Assembly: GCF_000242455.2 (NCBI RefSeq)
Contig: NC_019892.1
Location: 3,472,001 to 3,536,000, forward strand
DNA length: 64,000 nt
Direction of reading: 5' to 3'
Source of the DNA: Singulisphaera acidiphila DSM 18658
Lineage (GTDB): Bacteria; Planctomycetota; Planctomycetia; Isosphaerales; Isosphaeraceae
How positions within the stretch are numbered: position 1 is the stretch's first letter; each line of letters starts with the position of its first letter. A program made the translations under genes and the position numbers. This document shows, piece by piece, positions 19,366 through 29,616 of this stretch. The notes beneath the pieces were generated by a model that had not been told where the DNA came from, made no database searches, and saw only the letters and a list, made by a program, of their open reading frames with translations.

Positions 19366-20385
19366 TCAATGCCGAAAAGCGACGTGACACTGGATGCAGC
19401 GTTGGTTCAACTGGCGGGCCGCCGCCACAACGTCGGCGGTATCGCCTCGCTCGGCGGCGTCGGTCATCGCCAGGGCCGACTGGCGCATCCCCATGGCGGA
19501 AACATTCCACGTCACACGGTCTTTCCCAGGATCGAACGCCGCGATCTGATTCGCGACCAGAGCCGATCGACGGCCGACCACCAGGGCGTCGGGCAGCGAG
19601 ACAAGTGACTCGTCGGACCGACCGATCGCGGCCAGAAGACGCTCCAGGTCTTCGCCCCCCGCCTGATGCGTCTTGAACGGAGCCATGGCCTCGCGCACCA
19701 TCACCAGGGCCTTCCCCTCCTCATGGTGCGGCGCAATTCGCAAGGCCCTCAGAGAGACCGCGACGGTCAGGAGGAGGAACAACCCCAGCATCAATCCACG
19801 GCTTGCCAACCGCTGCCGGAGGATCGTGCGCGCCCGCTCCAACCGCCGTGACATCGAACCGGAAGGCCAGCCCAACTGTTCCGCAGCTTGCTCGTTGGTC
19901 ATCCCTTCCAGGTAACAAAGCACCATCGGCGCCCGATATTTCTCAGGCAGGCAGGACAATTCCTCATCAAGCACCCGCCGAAGCTCACGGCGGGCGATCT
20001 CGGCAAATGGATCGGCCTGAGGATGGCACTCCTCCGGCAAGGACGAATAACCAAGATCCGCCCCGACCGGCGCCAGGGCCGCCACGGACAACTCGCGCCG
20101 TGAGCGCCGGGTGACACCGGCACGTGCGTTCAGTGACAACCGATGTGCCACCGCACAGAGCCAGGCCCCCACCGACTCGCGCCAGGGAATATCACTCGCC
20201 TTCCGCGCCAGGACCAGGAATGTCGCCTGGGAAACCTCCTCGGCATCATGCTCATTGCGGAGGATCCGCCGACAGGCCCCAAGAACTCGAGGCCCGTGCC
20301 GTTGCACCAACGTCGCGAACGCATCTTCCTCGCGAAAGGTCACGAAGCGTTCCAGTAAGTTTGCGTCGCTGAGTTGGTTGAGCAT
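19366..20385 (-). CDS. ECF sigma factor fused to a membrane segment and cytochrome c'-like heme domain
   Basis: The 339-residue protein has ECF region 2 at about 5-75 (FATLVQRHGPRVLGACRRIL) and region 4 at about 145-194 (LPEKYRAPMVLCYLEGMTNE and the following helix-turn-helix). One membrane segment follows at about 197-215 (GLMLGLFLLLTVAVSLRAL). The last 120 residues are helical and end RCIQCHVAFRH, with Cys330, Cys333 and His334 forming a CxxCH heme site in the C-terminal CxxCHxxFR setting of class II cytochrome c'. Heme attachment occurs outside the cytoplasm, so the topology is consistent. Start at ATG 20385; the frame opens at 20523. Inference: a membrane-tethered, heme-sensing sigma factor. 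Confidence 0.85.
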   Translation of the reverse strand: MLNQLSDANLLERFVTFREEDAFATLVQRHGPRVLGACRRILRNEHDAEEVSQATFLVLARKASDIPWRESVGAWLCAVAHRLSLNARAGVTRRSRRELSVAALAPVGADLGYSSLPEECHPQADPFAEIARRELRRVLDEELSCLPEKYRAPMVLCYLEGMTNEQAAEQLGWPSGSMSRRLERARTILRQRLASRGLMLGLFLLLTVAVSLRALRIAPHHEEGKALVMVREAMAPFKTHQAGGEDLERLLAAIGRSDESLVSLPDALVVGRRSALVANQIAAFDPGKDRVTWNVSAMGMRQSALAMTDAAERGDTADVVAAARQLNQRCIQCHVAFRH

Positions 20386-20809
20386 CCGCCCCACACAATG
20401 GCCCTTTTGGGAGGGAACCTTCCTTCTATTTCTGATTCTACTCTTGTATTGCCCCCGTTCCGCCTCGTAAATGCAATTTTTTTCACGGCCCGAACGAAAG
20501 GGGAGCTGCTCGACGCCGATCAACTCCGCGCCGCCGCCTAGGCGAACGCATTGAGGGGGCTCGATGCCCGCTCCTCAGTAAGCCGCCTGGAGAGCGAACT
20601 TCGACCGTTAGGCCGTCGCTTTTGTTCGACGACTGTGAAACAATATTCCGGTCTGCAAAGGGGCGACCCCTTGTTGGACACTTGCGGATCAACGACTTGG
20701 TTGATCCCATTGGGCGGAAGTCGGTGGGTCTGACAACCGATCAAGATGAGGGAGCCCTGGCTCTCGCTTTGGTTTTCGGTTCGATTCGATGTATGGGGAG
20801 AAGTGTTTC
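20386..20809. other. Divergent promoter region between heme-sigma and Gfo/Idh genes
   Basis: No gene is supported. It separates the minus-strand sigma gene from the plus-strand oxidoreductase and must hold both promoters. AT-richer DNA lies at 20420-20480 next to the sigma start. An 8-base inverted repeat lies at 20686-20707 (separate entry). Confidence 0.4.
20686..20707. promoter_or_regulatory. Operator-like inverted repeat
   Basis: GGATCAAC-N6-GTTGATCC is a perfect 8-base inverted repeat about 100 bp before the start of the plus-strand Gfo/Idh gene. Its size and even spacing fit a dimeric repressor site, but no regulator is identified and a weak hairpin is the alternative. Confidence 0.35.
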
Positions 20810-22156
20810 ATGATGTCCAAGCCGATTTCTCGTCGTCGCTTCTTGGAGCGATCCGCGATCGCCGGTGGTGTGGGCCTGCTGAGCGCCGCGGGGTGGTCGC
20901 GTGTCTATGGAGCCAACGAGCGGCTTCGCGTCGCCGCGATCGGCGTCTGGGGCAAGGGATGGTCGGACCACACGTCGGTGGCCGCCAGTCCTCATGTCGA
21001 CATCGTTTCGATCTGCGACATCGACGAGGGGCCGGACCATCTGGAAAGAGCGGCCAAGCACTACCCCAAAGCGGTGAAAGAAACCGACTGGCGCAAGGTG
21101 CTCGACAACGCGCGTGACATCGATGCCGTCATCGTTTCCACACCCGATCACATGCATGCGCCAATCTCCTTGGCCGCCATGCAGTTGGGCAAGCACGTGT
21201 TCTGCCAGAAGCCGCTCGCGCACACGGTCTTCGAAACCAGGCAGATGAAGCTGGCCGCCGCCAAGGCCCGCGTCGTGACGCAGATGGGCAACCAGATTCA
21301 GTCGCATTCCGCCTATCTCACGGCCGTCAAGCTGGTGCATGACGGCGCGATCGGCAAGGTCAAGGAAGTCCACTCCTGGCAGAGCGGCCCATTGATCTGG
21401 ATGTTAGTCGACGAACGGCCTGCCGGCAGTGACCCGGTTCCCTCGACCTTGCATTGGGATGAATGGCTCGGCGTCGCTCCGACCCGACCGTACAAGACGC
21501 AAATCTATCACCCCTTCAACTGGCGTGCCTGGCAGGACTTCAGCACGGGCCAGATCGGCGACTTCGCCTGTCACATCCTCGACCCCGTCTTCAAGTCCCT
21601 GGAACTGACGGCCCCGACCACGATCCGAGGCGAAGCGCCTCCGCTTCCGGCCGAACTCTGGACCCGCCGTTCCACGGTCCAGTACGAATTCCCGGGCACC
21701 GCTCGGACTGCCGGCAATACGCTCAAATTGACCTGGTACGACGGTGAGGGGCACTTCCCTCCCCAAGAGGCGCTTGGACTCAAGGAAGGCACCAAGCTCC
21801 CCACCGCAGGCTCGCTGCTGATCGGCGAGAAGGGATCGTTGATCATCCCCCACGTCGCCGCCCCGCGACTGCTCCCGGATGAGACGTACGCGGACTTCAA
21901 GATCGAGACCGTGCCCGATCGGGACCACTACGTCTCCTGGGCGGATGCCTGCCGAGGCGAAGGCCAAACCACCTCGAATTTCGACTACTCCGGTCCTCTG
22001 ACCGAGACCGTGCTGCTCGGATCGATCGCGATCCGCAACCCCGAGCAGGAACTGCGCTGGGACGCCGACGCACTCAAGATCACCAACCACTCCACAGCGA
22101 ACGCCATGCTCAAGAAGCCGTACCGCAAGGGGTGGGAGCCCGCCTGGGTTTCCTGA
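20810..22156 (+). CDS. Tat-exported Gfo/Idh/MocA family oxidoreductase
   Basis: The 448-residue protein carries a twin-arginine signal (SRRRFLERSAIAGGVGLL), a Rossmann fold (LRVAAIGVWGKGWSDH), the family motif as CQKPLAHT (Gln in place of the usual Glu before Lys-Pro) and the GQIGDFACHILDPVF substrate-domain stretch. It is expected to act on a sugar or polyol outside the cytoplasm with tightly held NAD(P). GGGGAG nine bases before ATG 20810 supports the start over 20789. It is divergent from the heme-sigma gene and is followed 246 bp later by the ThuA/propeller/cytochrome gene; a hairpin lies between. Confidence 0.88.
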   Translation: MMSKPISRRRFLERSAIAGGVGLLSAAGWSRVYGANERLRVAAIGVWGKGWSDHTSVAASPHVDIVSICDIDEGPDHLERAAKHYPKAVKETDWRKVLDNARDIDAVIVSTPDHMHAPISLAAMQLGKHVFCQKPLAHTVFETRQMKLAAAKARVVTQMGNQIQSHSAYLTAVKLVHDGAIGKVKEVHSWQSGPLIWMLVDERPAGSDPVPSTLHWDEWLGVAPTRPYKTQIYHPFNWRAWQDFSTGQIGDFACHILDPVFKSLELTAPTTIRGEAPPLPAELWTRRSTVQYEFPGTARTAGNTLKLTWYDGEGHFPPQEALGLKEGTKLPTAGSLLIGEKGSLIIPHVAAPRLLPDETYADFKIETVPDRDHYVSWADACRGEGQTTSNFDYSGPLTETVLLGSIAIRNPEQELRWDADALKITNHSTANAMLKKPYRKGWEPAWVS

Positions 22157-22196
22157 TCCTCTCCCGCTGATTTCCCATCAAGAAGGCCACCTGGGT

Positions 22197-22217
22197 CAGC
22201 GGGCGTTTCGCCCGCTG
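22197..22217 (+). terminator. Stem-loop after the Gfo/Idh gene
   Basis: CAGCGGGCG-TTT-CGCCCGCTG is a perfect 9-bp stem with a 3-base loop, 41 bp after the stop codon at 22156. There is only a short T-run after it, so it is a weak intrinsic terminator or an mRNA 3' end structure. Confidence 0.5.
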
Positions 22218-22402
22218 TTCCCAGCGACGCGAATTTTTGGAAGGGACGTTTTCGGTGGGGTCGCACCGCAACGGAGGACTCCGGTTCAGCCTCAGCGGAG
22301 TGGGAATCGGACGACTCCAGGTTCTCGGCTCGATAAAATCGCCCCACAACGCTCCATCAACAGCCAAGCCCCTCGGTCCTCAACGCATCACCGGAGACTC
22401 AG

Positions 22403-25400
22403 ATGCTTCAGCGTTGGACATGCATCAGGCGAGTGGTTATTGCGTGGGTCGGGGTGGCTTTCACCGGCTTCGGCCCCGCCGCGCGCGCGGCCGAGCCGGC
22501 CACAGTTCCTCACCTCGTTCTCATGATCGGTGAGGAAGGATACCGCACCGACGAAACTCTGCCCGAATTCATCCAGCGCGAACTGGCCCCCCCCGGTTAC
22601 CGAACCACCATCGTCCGACCCGATCCGAACGACCCCAACCATTTTCCCGGCCTGGAAGCGTTGAAGCAGGCGGATCTGCTCGTCCTGAGCGTGCGGCGGC
22701 GCACCCTCCCCGAAGCCGAGTTGGCCCTGATCCGCGACTATCTTGAGGCGGGCAAGCCCGTGGTCGCCCTCCGCACGTCGAGCCACGCCTTTGCCCTGAG
22801 TTCGGGCTCGCCCCCGGCGAATCACGCGCAATGGCCCGACTTCGATACCACCGTGCTCGGCGGCCACTATGCGGGCGATCTCCCGAACAAGGCAGGGACC
22901 GACATCACGGCAGCGCCTGGAACCGAGAAACAGGAAATCCTCGCCGGCCTCCCCTCAACCTCATTCCACTCATCCGGATCGCTCTACAAATCGGTCGACC
23001 TCGGTGCCAAGACGACCGTGCTCCTCCACGGTCAGACCGTCGACCAGGGCCAGGCCGTCAGCTACCCGGTCGCCTGGACGAATACGTTCAAGAACGCGCG
23101 TGTCTTCTACACCTCGCTGGGGCATCCCGACGACTTCAAACTCCCCGCCTTCAATCGCCTGCTGGCGAACGCCATCCAATGGGCGCTGAACCAGCCCGAA
23201 GCCTCGAAGAAGGAAAACGCCCGCGACAAGTACAAGGATGGGCTCGCCGCCAACGAACAGGTCGAGCGAATGATCCGCGGCTTCCAGGGGAAAGGGGTGA
23301 CCGGCGACGATTCGCTTCCCACAGCGCCCGCCGAGACCGTCAAGCGATTCCAGGTGGCGGACGACCTTGAGATCAATCTCCTCGCTTCCGAACCGGCCAT
23401 CCGCCAGCCTCTCGACCTGACCTGGGACCATCGCGGGCGGCTCTGGGTCGTCCAGTATCTCCAGTATCCGTTCCCGGCCGGCCTCAAGGTCGTCAAATAC
23501 GATCAGTACCTCCGCGCTGTGTTCGACAAGGTTCCGCCTCCTCCTCCCCACCATTTCCCCGGGGCCGATAAAATCACGGTGCTCGAAGACACCAACGGCG
23601 ATGGCACATACGACAAAACCAAAGACGTGATCACAGGGCTGAACATCGTCTCGTCGGTGCTGGTCGGCCAGGGCGGCATCTGGGTCCTCAATCCCCCTTA
23701 CTTGCTCTTCTATCCCGACGCCGACGGCGACGACGTCCCCGACGCTGACCCCACGGTCCACCTTAGCGGCTTCGGCCTGGAAGACACCCATTCGGTAGCC
23801 AGCAATCTCGAATGGGGGCCTGATGGCTGGATCTATGGAGCCAACGGGAGCACGACGACCGGCACGATCAACTCAGCCGTCACCAAGAACGTTCACTTCA
23901 AGGGGCAGATGATCTGGCGCTATCATCCCGAGACGAAGATCTTCGAGATCTTCGCCGAAGGAGGCGGCAACACGTTCAGCCTCGAGATCGATTCGGTCGG
24001 CCGGGTCTTCTCGGGCACGAACGGCGGCAACACGCGCGGCATGCATTACGTCCAAGGAGGCTACGCCGAGAAGAACTGGGGCAAACATGGACCTCTGACC
24101 AACCCCTACGCCTTCGGCTACTACCACCACATGCTCCACAAGGGCTTCCCGGAGCGATTCAGCCAGACGTTCGCGATCTACGAAGGAGGGGCCTTCCCCC
24201 CGCAATACGACGGCACCGTGATCTCGGCCGACGCCCTCCACAACCGCGTCCTCGCCAGCCAGCTCTTGCGTGATACCTCCACGTATCGAACCGTCGACCT
24301 CCCCCCGGTTGTCGTGACCAATGACCGCTGGTTCCGCCCCGTCGACCTCGAGGTGGGTCCGGACGGGGCCGTCTACATGGCCGACTGGTATGACAGCCGG
24401 TTGACCCACGTCGACCCTCGGGACAACTGGCACAAGGAAAGCGGCCGGCTCTACCGCCTACAGGCGAAGGGGAGTAAGCCGATCGCCCCCTTCAACCTGG
24501 CCAAGCTGAGCGGCGAACAGCTCGTTGACATGCTCAAACATCGCAACAAGTGGCAGCGTCGCCAGGCCTTGCTCTTGCTGGGCGATCGTCGTGACGCAGC
24601 CTTGATTCCTCAACTTCGCAAGCTCGCGAACGACCACGACAACCCGCACGCCCTCGACGCCCTCTGGGCGCTCAACCTGTCGGGCAAGTTCGACGAGGAC
24701 GCGGCGACCCTGGCACTCGCCCATCGTGATCCCAACGTTCGCCGCTGGGCGATCCGCCTGCTGGGGGACGGCAAGGTCGTCTCGGAGACAATCGCCGGCA
24801 AGCTCACGGCCCTGGCTCAAACTGAGCCGGATCGAGACGTCCGCTCTCAACTTGCATCGAGCGCGAAACGGCTCTCAGCCACCCATGGCCTGCCGATCGT
24901 TCGGGGCCTGCTCGCGCGAACGGAGGACATCGACGACAAGCACATTCCCCTCTTGCTCTGGTGGGCTCTCGAGGCGAAGACCGAGACGGATCGCGAAACA
25001 GTCCGCTCCTTGTTTCAAGACCCAGCGATCTGGCGACTGCCGATCGTCGATCGCTTCATCCTCGAACGCTTGATGCAGCGTTATGCGATGGCGGGCGGGT
25101 CCGAGAACCTCGAGACCTGCGCTCGCCTGCTGGCGATGTCTCCCGGGCAGGAGCAGACAACCCGCTTGATGGTCGGGATGATGGAGGCGTTTCGCGGCCG
25201 GGAGATCCGTGGATTGCCCCCTGCGTTGGCCGAGGCGTTGGATCAGTATCAGCAGAGCCTCGGCAAGTCCGACCTGGCCCTGGGCTTGAAACTCGGCAAG
25301 GCGGAGTCCGTCGAGCAGGCGCTCAAGATCGTGGCCGACGAACGGGCCGATCGGCCAACCCGGCTGGCCTACATCGAGATCCTCGGCCAGTTGCGCCAGC

Positions 25401-26269
25401 CCAAGGCGGTCGACATCCTCAAAACTTTGCTGACAACCTCATCATCGCATGCGATTAAACGCGTTGCTCTTGAAGCGTTGATGAACTACGACGACCCGAC
25501 CATCGGCCAGGTCGTCGTGCGGCAGTATCACTCGACGCTTCCTGACGAGCAGGCGCTCCGGAGCACGGCCCACCGCTTGCTGGCGAGCCGAAAGAACTGG
25601 ACGGTCGCGCTCTTGAACGAAATCGACGCCTCAACCATCGATCACCGAACGATTCCGATGGATATCGTGCAGCAGATGCGTCTGCACCACGACCCGCAAA
25701 TCGATCGTCGCCTCGACACGCTCTGGGGCAAGACCCGGGCCACCCCGGCGGAGACCCAGAAGCTGATCCAGCGCCTTCAGACCTTGGTGCGTGAAGGGCG
25801 CGGTGACCTGAGCGCCGGGCGTGAGGTGTTTACCAAGAATTGCGCCACCTGCCACAAGCTGTTTGGCGAAGGGGGCGATGTTGGCCCCGACCTGACCGGT
25901 TACGAGCGGACGAATCTCGACTTCATGCTCCTGGCGATCGCCGATCCGAGCGCGGCGATCCGCGAGGAGTTCACGAACTTCGCCGTTTTCACCAACGACG
26001 GTCGGACCCTCAGCGGCCTGATCCACGACCAGAACACCCGGACCGTTACCCTCCGGGGCGTGGACAATCAGACGACGCTCGTCAATCGTGACGAGATCGA
26101 GACCCTCCAGGCGTTACCAATCTCGCTGATGCCCGACGGTCTGATGACCAAGCTCACCGACCCGGAGATTCGCAACCTGTTCGCCTATCTCATGAGTCGC
26201 GCACCGGCGACCAGCTTGACCAAGGGGCAAGACACGCCAGAGGCCCCGGCCGTGAAATCGGCGAAATGA
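22403..26269 (+). CDS. ThuA / PVC-type propeller / HEAT / CxxCH cytochrome protein
   Basis: The 1288-residue secreted protein has a signal peptide (IAWVGVAFTGFGPAARA) and four parts. Residues about 35-265 are ThuA-like (HLVLMIGEEGYRTDETL). About 310-680 form the planctomycete PVC-type beta-propeller dehydrogenase region (LTWDHRGRLWVVQYL, LEDTNGDGTYDK). About 690-1115 are HEAT-like helical repeats. Residues about 1130-1275 hold a cytochrome c domain with NCATCHKLFG (near 1146) and the downstream LTGYERTNLDFML and MPDGLMTKLTDPE segments. It is thought to oxidise sugars and pass electrons to its heme; the substrate is unknown. Neighbours are Gfo/Idh and PSD1 proteins. Confidence 0.88.
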   Translation: MLQRWTCIRRVVIAWVGVAFTGFGPAARAAEPATVPHLVLMIGEEGYRTDETLPEFIQRELAPPGYRTTIVRPDPNDPNHFPGLEALKQADLLVLSVRRRTLPEAELALIRDYLEAGKPVVALRTSSHAFALSSGSPPANHAQWPDFDTTVLGGHYAGDLPNKAGTDITAAPGTEKQEILAGLPSTSFHSSGSLYKSVDLGAKTTVLLHGQTVDQGQAVSYPVAWTNTFKNARVFYTSLGHPDDFKLPAFNRLLANAIQWALNQPEASKKENARDKYKDGLAANEQVERMIRGFQGKGVTGDDSLPTAPAETVKRFQVADDLEINLLASEPAIRQPLDLTWDHRGRLWVVQYLQYPFPAGLKVVKYDQYLRAVFDKVPPPPPHHFPGADKITVLEDTNGDGTYDKTKDVITGLNIVSSVLVGQGGIWVLNPPYLLFYPDADGDDVPDADPTVHLSGFGLEDTHSVASNLEWGPDGWIYGANGSTTTGTINSAVTKNVHFKGQMIWRYHPETKIFEIFAEGGGNTFSLEIDSVGRVFSGTNGGNTRGMHYVQGGYAEKNWGKHGPLTNPYAFGYYHHMLHKGFPERFSQTFAIYEGGAFPPQYDGTVISADALHNRVLASQLLRDTSTYRTVDLPPVVVTNDRWFRPVDLEVGPDGAVYMADWYDSRLTHVDPRDNWHKESGRLYRLQAKGSKPIAPFNLAKLSGEQLVDMLKHRNKWQRRQALLLLGDRRDAALIPQLRKLANDHDNPHALDALWALNLSGKFDEDAATLALAHRDPNVRRWAIRLLGDGKVVSETIAGKLTALAQTEPDRDVRSQLASSAKRLSATHGLPIVRGLLARTEDIDDKHIPLLLWWALEAKTETDRETVRSLFQDPAIWRLPIVDRFILERLMQRYAMAGGSENLETCARLLAMSPGQEQTTRLMVGMMEAFRGREIRGLPPALAEALDQYQQSLGKSDLALGLKLGKAESVEQALKIVADERADRPTRLAYIEILGQLRQPKAVDILKTLLTTSSSHAIKRVALEALMNYDDPTIGQVVVRQYHSTLPDEQALRSTAHRLLASRKNWTVALLNEIDASTIDHRTIPMDIVQQMRLHHDPQIDRRLDTLWGKTRATPAETQKLIQRLQTLVREGRGDLSAGREVFTKNCATCHKLFGEGGDVGPDLTGYERTNLDFMLLAIADPSAAIREEFTNFAVFTNDGRTLSGLIHDQNTRTVTLRGVDNQTTLVNRDEIETLQALPISLMPDGLMTKLTDPEIRNLFAYLMSRAPATSLTKGQDTPEAPAVKSAK

Positions 26270-26286
26270 TGGGATTTCGATTTTCT

Positions 26287-26395
26287 CTTTTCCCTGGGAC
26301 CGCGAGCAACCCACCCGCTCTTGAATTTCATGGAATTTGAGTAAACTGAAAAAAGGGGAATTGCGGGCGGGGCGCCCTGCGGTCCCAGGGAAAAG
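26287..26395. repeat. Intergenic palindromic element
   Basis: Perfect 17-base arms CTTTTCCCTGGGACCGC (26287-26303) and its complement (26379-26395) bracket a 75-base centre. It fills the gap between the ThuA/cytochrome gene and the PSD1 gene. The long perfect arms suggest a small dispersed repeat or an mRNA-stabilising hairpin rather than a simple terminator. No other copy was spotted in the window. Confidence 0.55.
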
Positions 26396-26509
26396 GGAAG
26401 ACCAACCTGACAAGGGCGGTCGTTTCCTCAACAGTGGCCTGTGCCGCTCCGACGCCAAGTCAACCGAAGACTCACAGCTCTCAGACCTGAACCGGATCGG
26501 TGACCCATC

Positions 26510-29500
26510 ATGCGACGCAGAACCCGCCCACTCATAGGACGCGCGCACGCGGCCCGGTTCGGACCTGCGAGCCTCGCCGCCTTCACTCTCTTGTCCTTAC
26601 TCATCGTCGGTCGTTCAGCGTCAGCAGACGAACCGTCCCCCAAACCTGACACAATCGACTTCAACCGCGATATCCGGCCGATCCTCTCTGAGAACTGCTA
26701 TCAGTGCCACGGCCCTGACAAGAACCAGCGCAAGGCCGACTTGCGGCTCGATCTCCGCGACTCGGCCCTGGAACTCGCGTCAATCGTCCCGGGCAAACCC
26801 GAGGAAAGCGAACTCATCACGCGAATCTTCAGCGCTGCGGCAGACGAGGTCATGCCTCCACCCAAGTCGCACAAGTCGCTCAGCCCCGAGCAGAAGCAGA
26901 AACTCAAGCAGTGGATCGTCGAGGGCGCGATCTACAAAGGGCACTGGGCCTACGAAGTCCCGGTCCGGCCCCAAGCACCTACCGGTCCCCAAGGGGTCGA
27001 CCAGCTCGTCGCGCAACACCTGGCGAAAACCGGCTTGACCCCATCAGCCGAGGCCGACCGGCGAACTTTGATCCGCCGGCTCTTCTTCGATCTGGTAGGC
27101 CTCCCACCAACACCTCAGGATGTCGACGCGTTCATCAACGACAATTCACCCGACGCCTATGAGACACTCGTCGATCGGCTGTTGAGCTCCCCGCACTACG
27201 GCGAACGGATGGCGATCGACTGGCTCGATGTCGTCCGGTTCGCCGATACGATCGGCTATCACTCCGACACCCCGCGCAACGTCTGGCCCTATCGCGACTA
27301 CGTGATCCGGTCATTCAACCGCAACACGCCTTTCGACCAATTCACCATCGAACAACTGGCCGGCGACCTCCTGCCCAATTCCACCCAGGAACAGAAGGTC
27401 GCCTCGTGCTTCAACCGGCTCCTCCTGACCACCGAGGAAGGAGGCGCCCAGGCCAAGGACTACGAAGCGCGAATGCTGGCGGACCGGGTCCGGGCCGTCG
27501 GCACCGTCTGGCTCGGCCAGACCCTGGGTTGCTGCCAATGCCACGATCATAAATTCGACCCTGCGAAAGCGGCCGACTTCTATGCGATGGGCGCGTTCTT
27601 CGCCGACATCGACGAGCCGATCATCGGCCAACGCGAGCCGGGGATGATCGTGGCCGACCCGCTCCAAGCGAAAGAACAGGCGCGGCTTATCGCGAACGTC
27701 GCAGCGGCCAAGGCGCGTCTCGCGGATCCTGGAACCCTGCTCGCGGCCGGCCAGGACGCCTGGGAGAAGGCCGTTTTGGCTGAGGCAAATCAGGCCGACC
27801 GCTGGGTCGTCCTCCAACCCGAAAAGGCCGACGCCACCGAGGGTGCCCAACTCAGCGTGGGAACCGATGGTGTCGTCCAGGTTCAAGGGAAGTCGCGGGC
27901 CGGTAACGACACCTACCAGATCACGGTCAAGACCACGCTGAAAGGCGTCACAGGTCTGCGGCTGGACACCCTGACAGATCCGGCGCTCCCCAACCAAGGG
28001 CCGGGACGCGCAAGCAACGGCAACTTCGTGTTGACCGAAGCCAAGGTTGTCGACGCCCAGGGAAAAGCCGTCGCCCTGGCACACGCTTCGGCCACTTTCG
28101 AGCAGTCGGGCTTTCCCGCCTTCTCGGCGATCGATGGAAAAATGGGGCCGAACAACGGGTGGGCGATCGCGGGAGCCACGCAGGCGGATAACGCAATCGT
28201 CTTCGAGATCGCCTCACCTTTGGGTGATGGCACGCCCACCGCGTTGACCTTGAGCCTGCACCATCAGCACGGGTCCGATCACACGCTGGGCCGCTTTCGG
28301 ATCCTGGCCACCACGCTGTCGCCCCCCGTCCGTGCGCCTCGGGCCATGATTCCTCCTCCCCAGGTGTTCGAGGCGATTCGCGTCGCCCCTGACCAGCGAA
28401 CGGCATCCCAGCGGAAGCAGTTGGCCTCGCACTATCGCGTCATCTCACGCGAGATCCACGAACTCAAAGCCAGTCTGGCCGCGACGGAGCGGGCCCTCTC
28501 GAGCTATGAGGAGTCGTTGCCCCGCTGCATGGTCTCGACCGCGTTGAAAACGCCTCGCACAGTGCGGATCCTCCCTCGAGGCAACTGGCTGGATGAGACC
28601 GGGGAACGGGTTCGCCCCGCTCTTCCCCAATACCTCGCGCCTCAACGGACTGGCGAAGATCGTACGCTCACAAGGCTCGACCTGGCGCGTTGGTTGGTTT
28701 CACGGGAAAACCCACTCACCGCACGCGTCTTCGTCAACCGAGTCTGGAAGCAGTTCTTCGGCATCGGCCTGTGCAAGACCGTCGACGACCTCGGCTCGCA
28801 AGGGGAGTGGCCGGCCAACCAGGATCTGCTCGACTGGCTCTCCTGCGAGTTCGTGGATTCGGGGTGGGATGTCAAACGGCTCGTCCGAACGATCGTTACA
28901 AGCCAAACGTATCGGCAAGTTTCGACTGCCTCGAAGGAGTTGCTCACCCGCGACCCGGAAAACCGGGAACTCGCCAGACAAAGCCGATTCCGGATCCCGG
29001 CCGAATTGGTGCGCGACAATGCTCTTTCGATCGCCGGCCTTTTGGCGGACGAGGTCGGCGGACCAAGCGTCAAGCCCTACCAACCGGACGGGTACTGGGA
29101 GAATTTGAACTTTCCGCCCCGTCAGTACGTCGCCGATCGCGGGGCAGGGGAGTACCGTCGCGGCCTCTACACCTGGTGGCAGAGGTCGTTCCCTCATCCC
29201 AGCATGATCGCATTTGATGCGCCGAGCCGCGAGGAGTGCGCCGCCGAGCGAAGCCGGTCGAACATCCCCCAGCAAGCGCTGGTCCTCCTGAACGACCCCA
29301 CCTACGTGGAGGCCGCGCGAGTGCTCGCAACCCTGATGATTCAACAAGGGGGGGCCGATCCGGCCTCACGGATCGAATGGGCCTGGCGAAGGGCACTTCA
29401 GAGGCCGCCACGTCCTGAGGAGTTGACCCACCTGATCCACCTGGTGGAGCACCATCAGGAACAGTTCGCGCGTGACGAACCCGCAGCCAAGGCGTTTCTC

Positions 29501-29611
29501 GCGGTGGGCCAGTCGCCAATGCCCGACGGCATCAGCCCGGCCGAACTCGCCGCCTGGACCAACGCCGCCCGCGTGCTCTTGAACCTCCACGAAACCATCA
29601 CCCGGAATTGA
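26510..29611 (+). CDS. PSCyt1/PSCyt2/PSD1 (DUF1549-DUF1553) cytochrome protein
   Basis: The 1033-residue secreted protein has a signal peptide, then PSCyt1 with heme site [20 protein letters not shown] in its usual setting (Cys63, Cys66, His67), the PSCyt2/DUF1549 domain ([18 protein letters not shown]) with [11 protein letters not shown] near residue 341, an inserted beta-sandwich (about 440-610), and the C-terminal PSD1/DUF1553 domain ([29 protein letters not shown]). This family is hugely expanded in planctomycetes; its reaction is unproven, but heme and partner proteins point to extracellular redox chemistry on polysaccharides. It is coupled to the DUF1501 gene 5 bp downstream. Confidence 0.92.
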   Translation: MRRRTRPLIGRAHAARFGPASLAAFTLLSLLIVGRSASADEPSPKPDTIDFNRDIRPILSENCYQCHGPDKNQRKADLRLDLRDSALELASIVPGKPEESELITRIFSAAADEVMPPPKSHKSLSPEQKQKLKQWIVEGAIYKGHWAYEVPVRPQAPTGPQGVDQLVAQHLAKTGLTPSAEADRRTLIRRLFFDLVGLPPTPQDVDAFINDNSPDAYETLVDRLLSSPHYGERMAIDWLDVVRFADTIGYHSDTPRNVWPYRDYVIRSFNRNTPFDQFTIEQLAGDLLPNSTQEQKVASCFNRLLLTTEEGGAQAKDYEARMLADRVRAVGTVWLGQTLGCCQCHDHKFDPAKAADFYAMGAFFADIDEPIIGQREPGMIVADPLQAKEQARLIANVAAAKARLADPGTLLAAGQDAWEKAVLAEANQADRWVVLQPEKADATEGAQLSVGTDGVVQVQGKSRAGNDTYQITVKTTLKGVTGLRLDTLTDPALPNQGPGRASNGNFVLTEAKVVDAQGKAVALAHASATFEQSGFPAFSAIDGKMGPNNGWAIAGATQADNAIVFEIASPLGDGTPTALTLSLHHQHGSDHTLGRFRILATTLSPPVRAPRAMIPPPQVFEAIRVAPDQRTASQRKQLASHYRVISREIHELKASLAATERALSSYEESLPRCMVSTALKTPRTVRILPRGNWLDETGERVRPALPQYLAPQRTGEDRTLTRLDLARWLVSRENPLTARVFVNRVWKQFFGIGLCKTVDDLGSQGEWPANQDLLDWLSCEFVDSGWDVKRLVRTIVTSQTYRQVSTASKELLTRDPENRELARQSRFRIPAELVRDNALSIAGLLADEVGGPSVKPYQPDGYWENLNFPPRQYVADRGAGEYRRGLYTWWQRSFPHPSMIAFDAPSREECAAERSRSNIPQQALVLLNDPTYVEAARVLATLMIQQGGADPASRIEWAWRRALQRPPRPEELTHLIHLVEHHQEQFARDEPAAKAFLAVGQSPMPDGISPAELAAWTNAARVLLNLHETITRN

Positions 29612-29616
29612 TCGCC

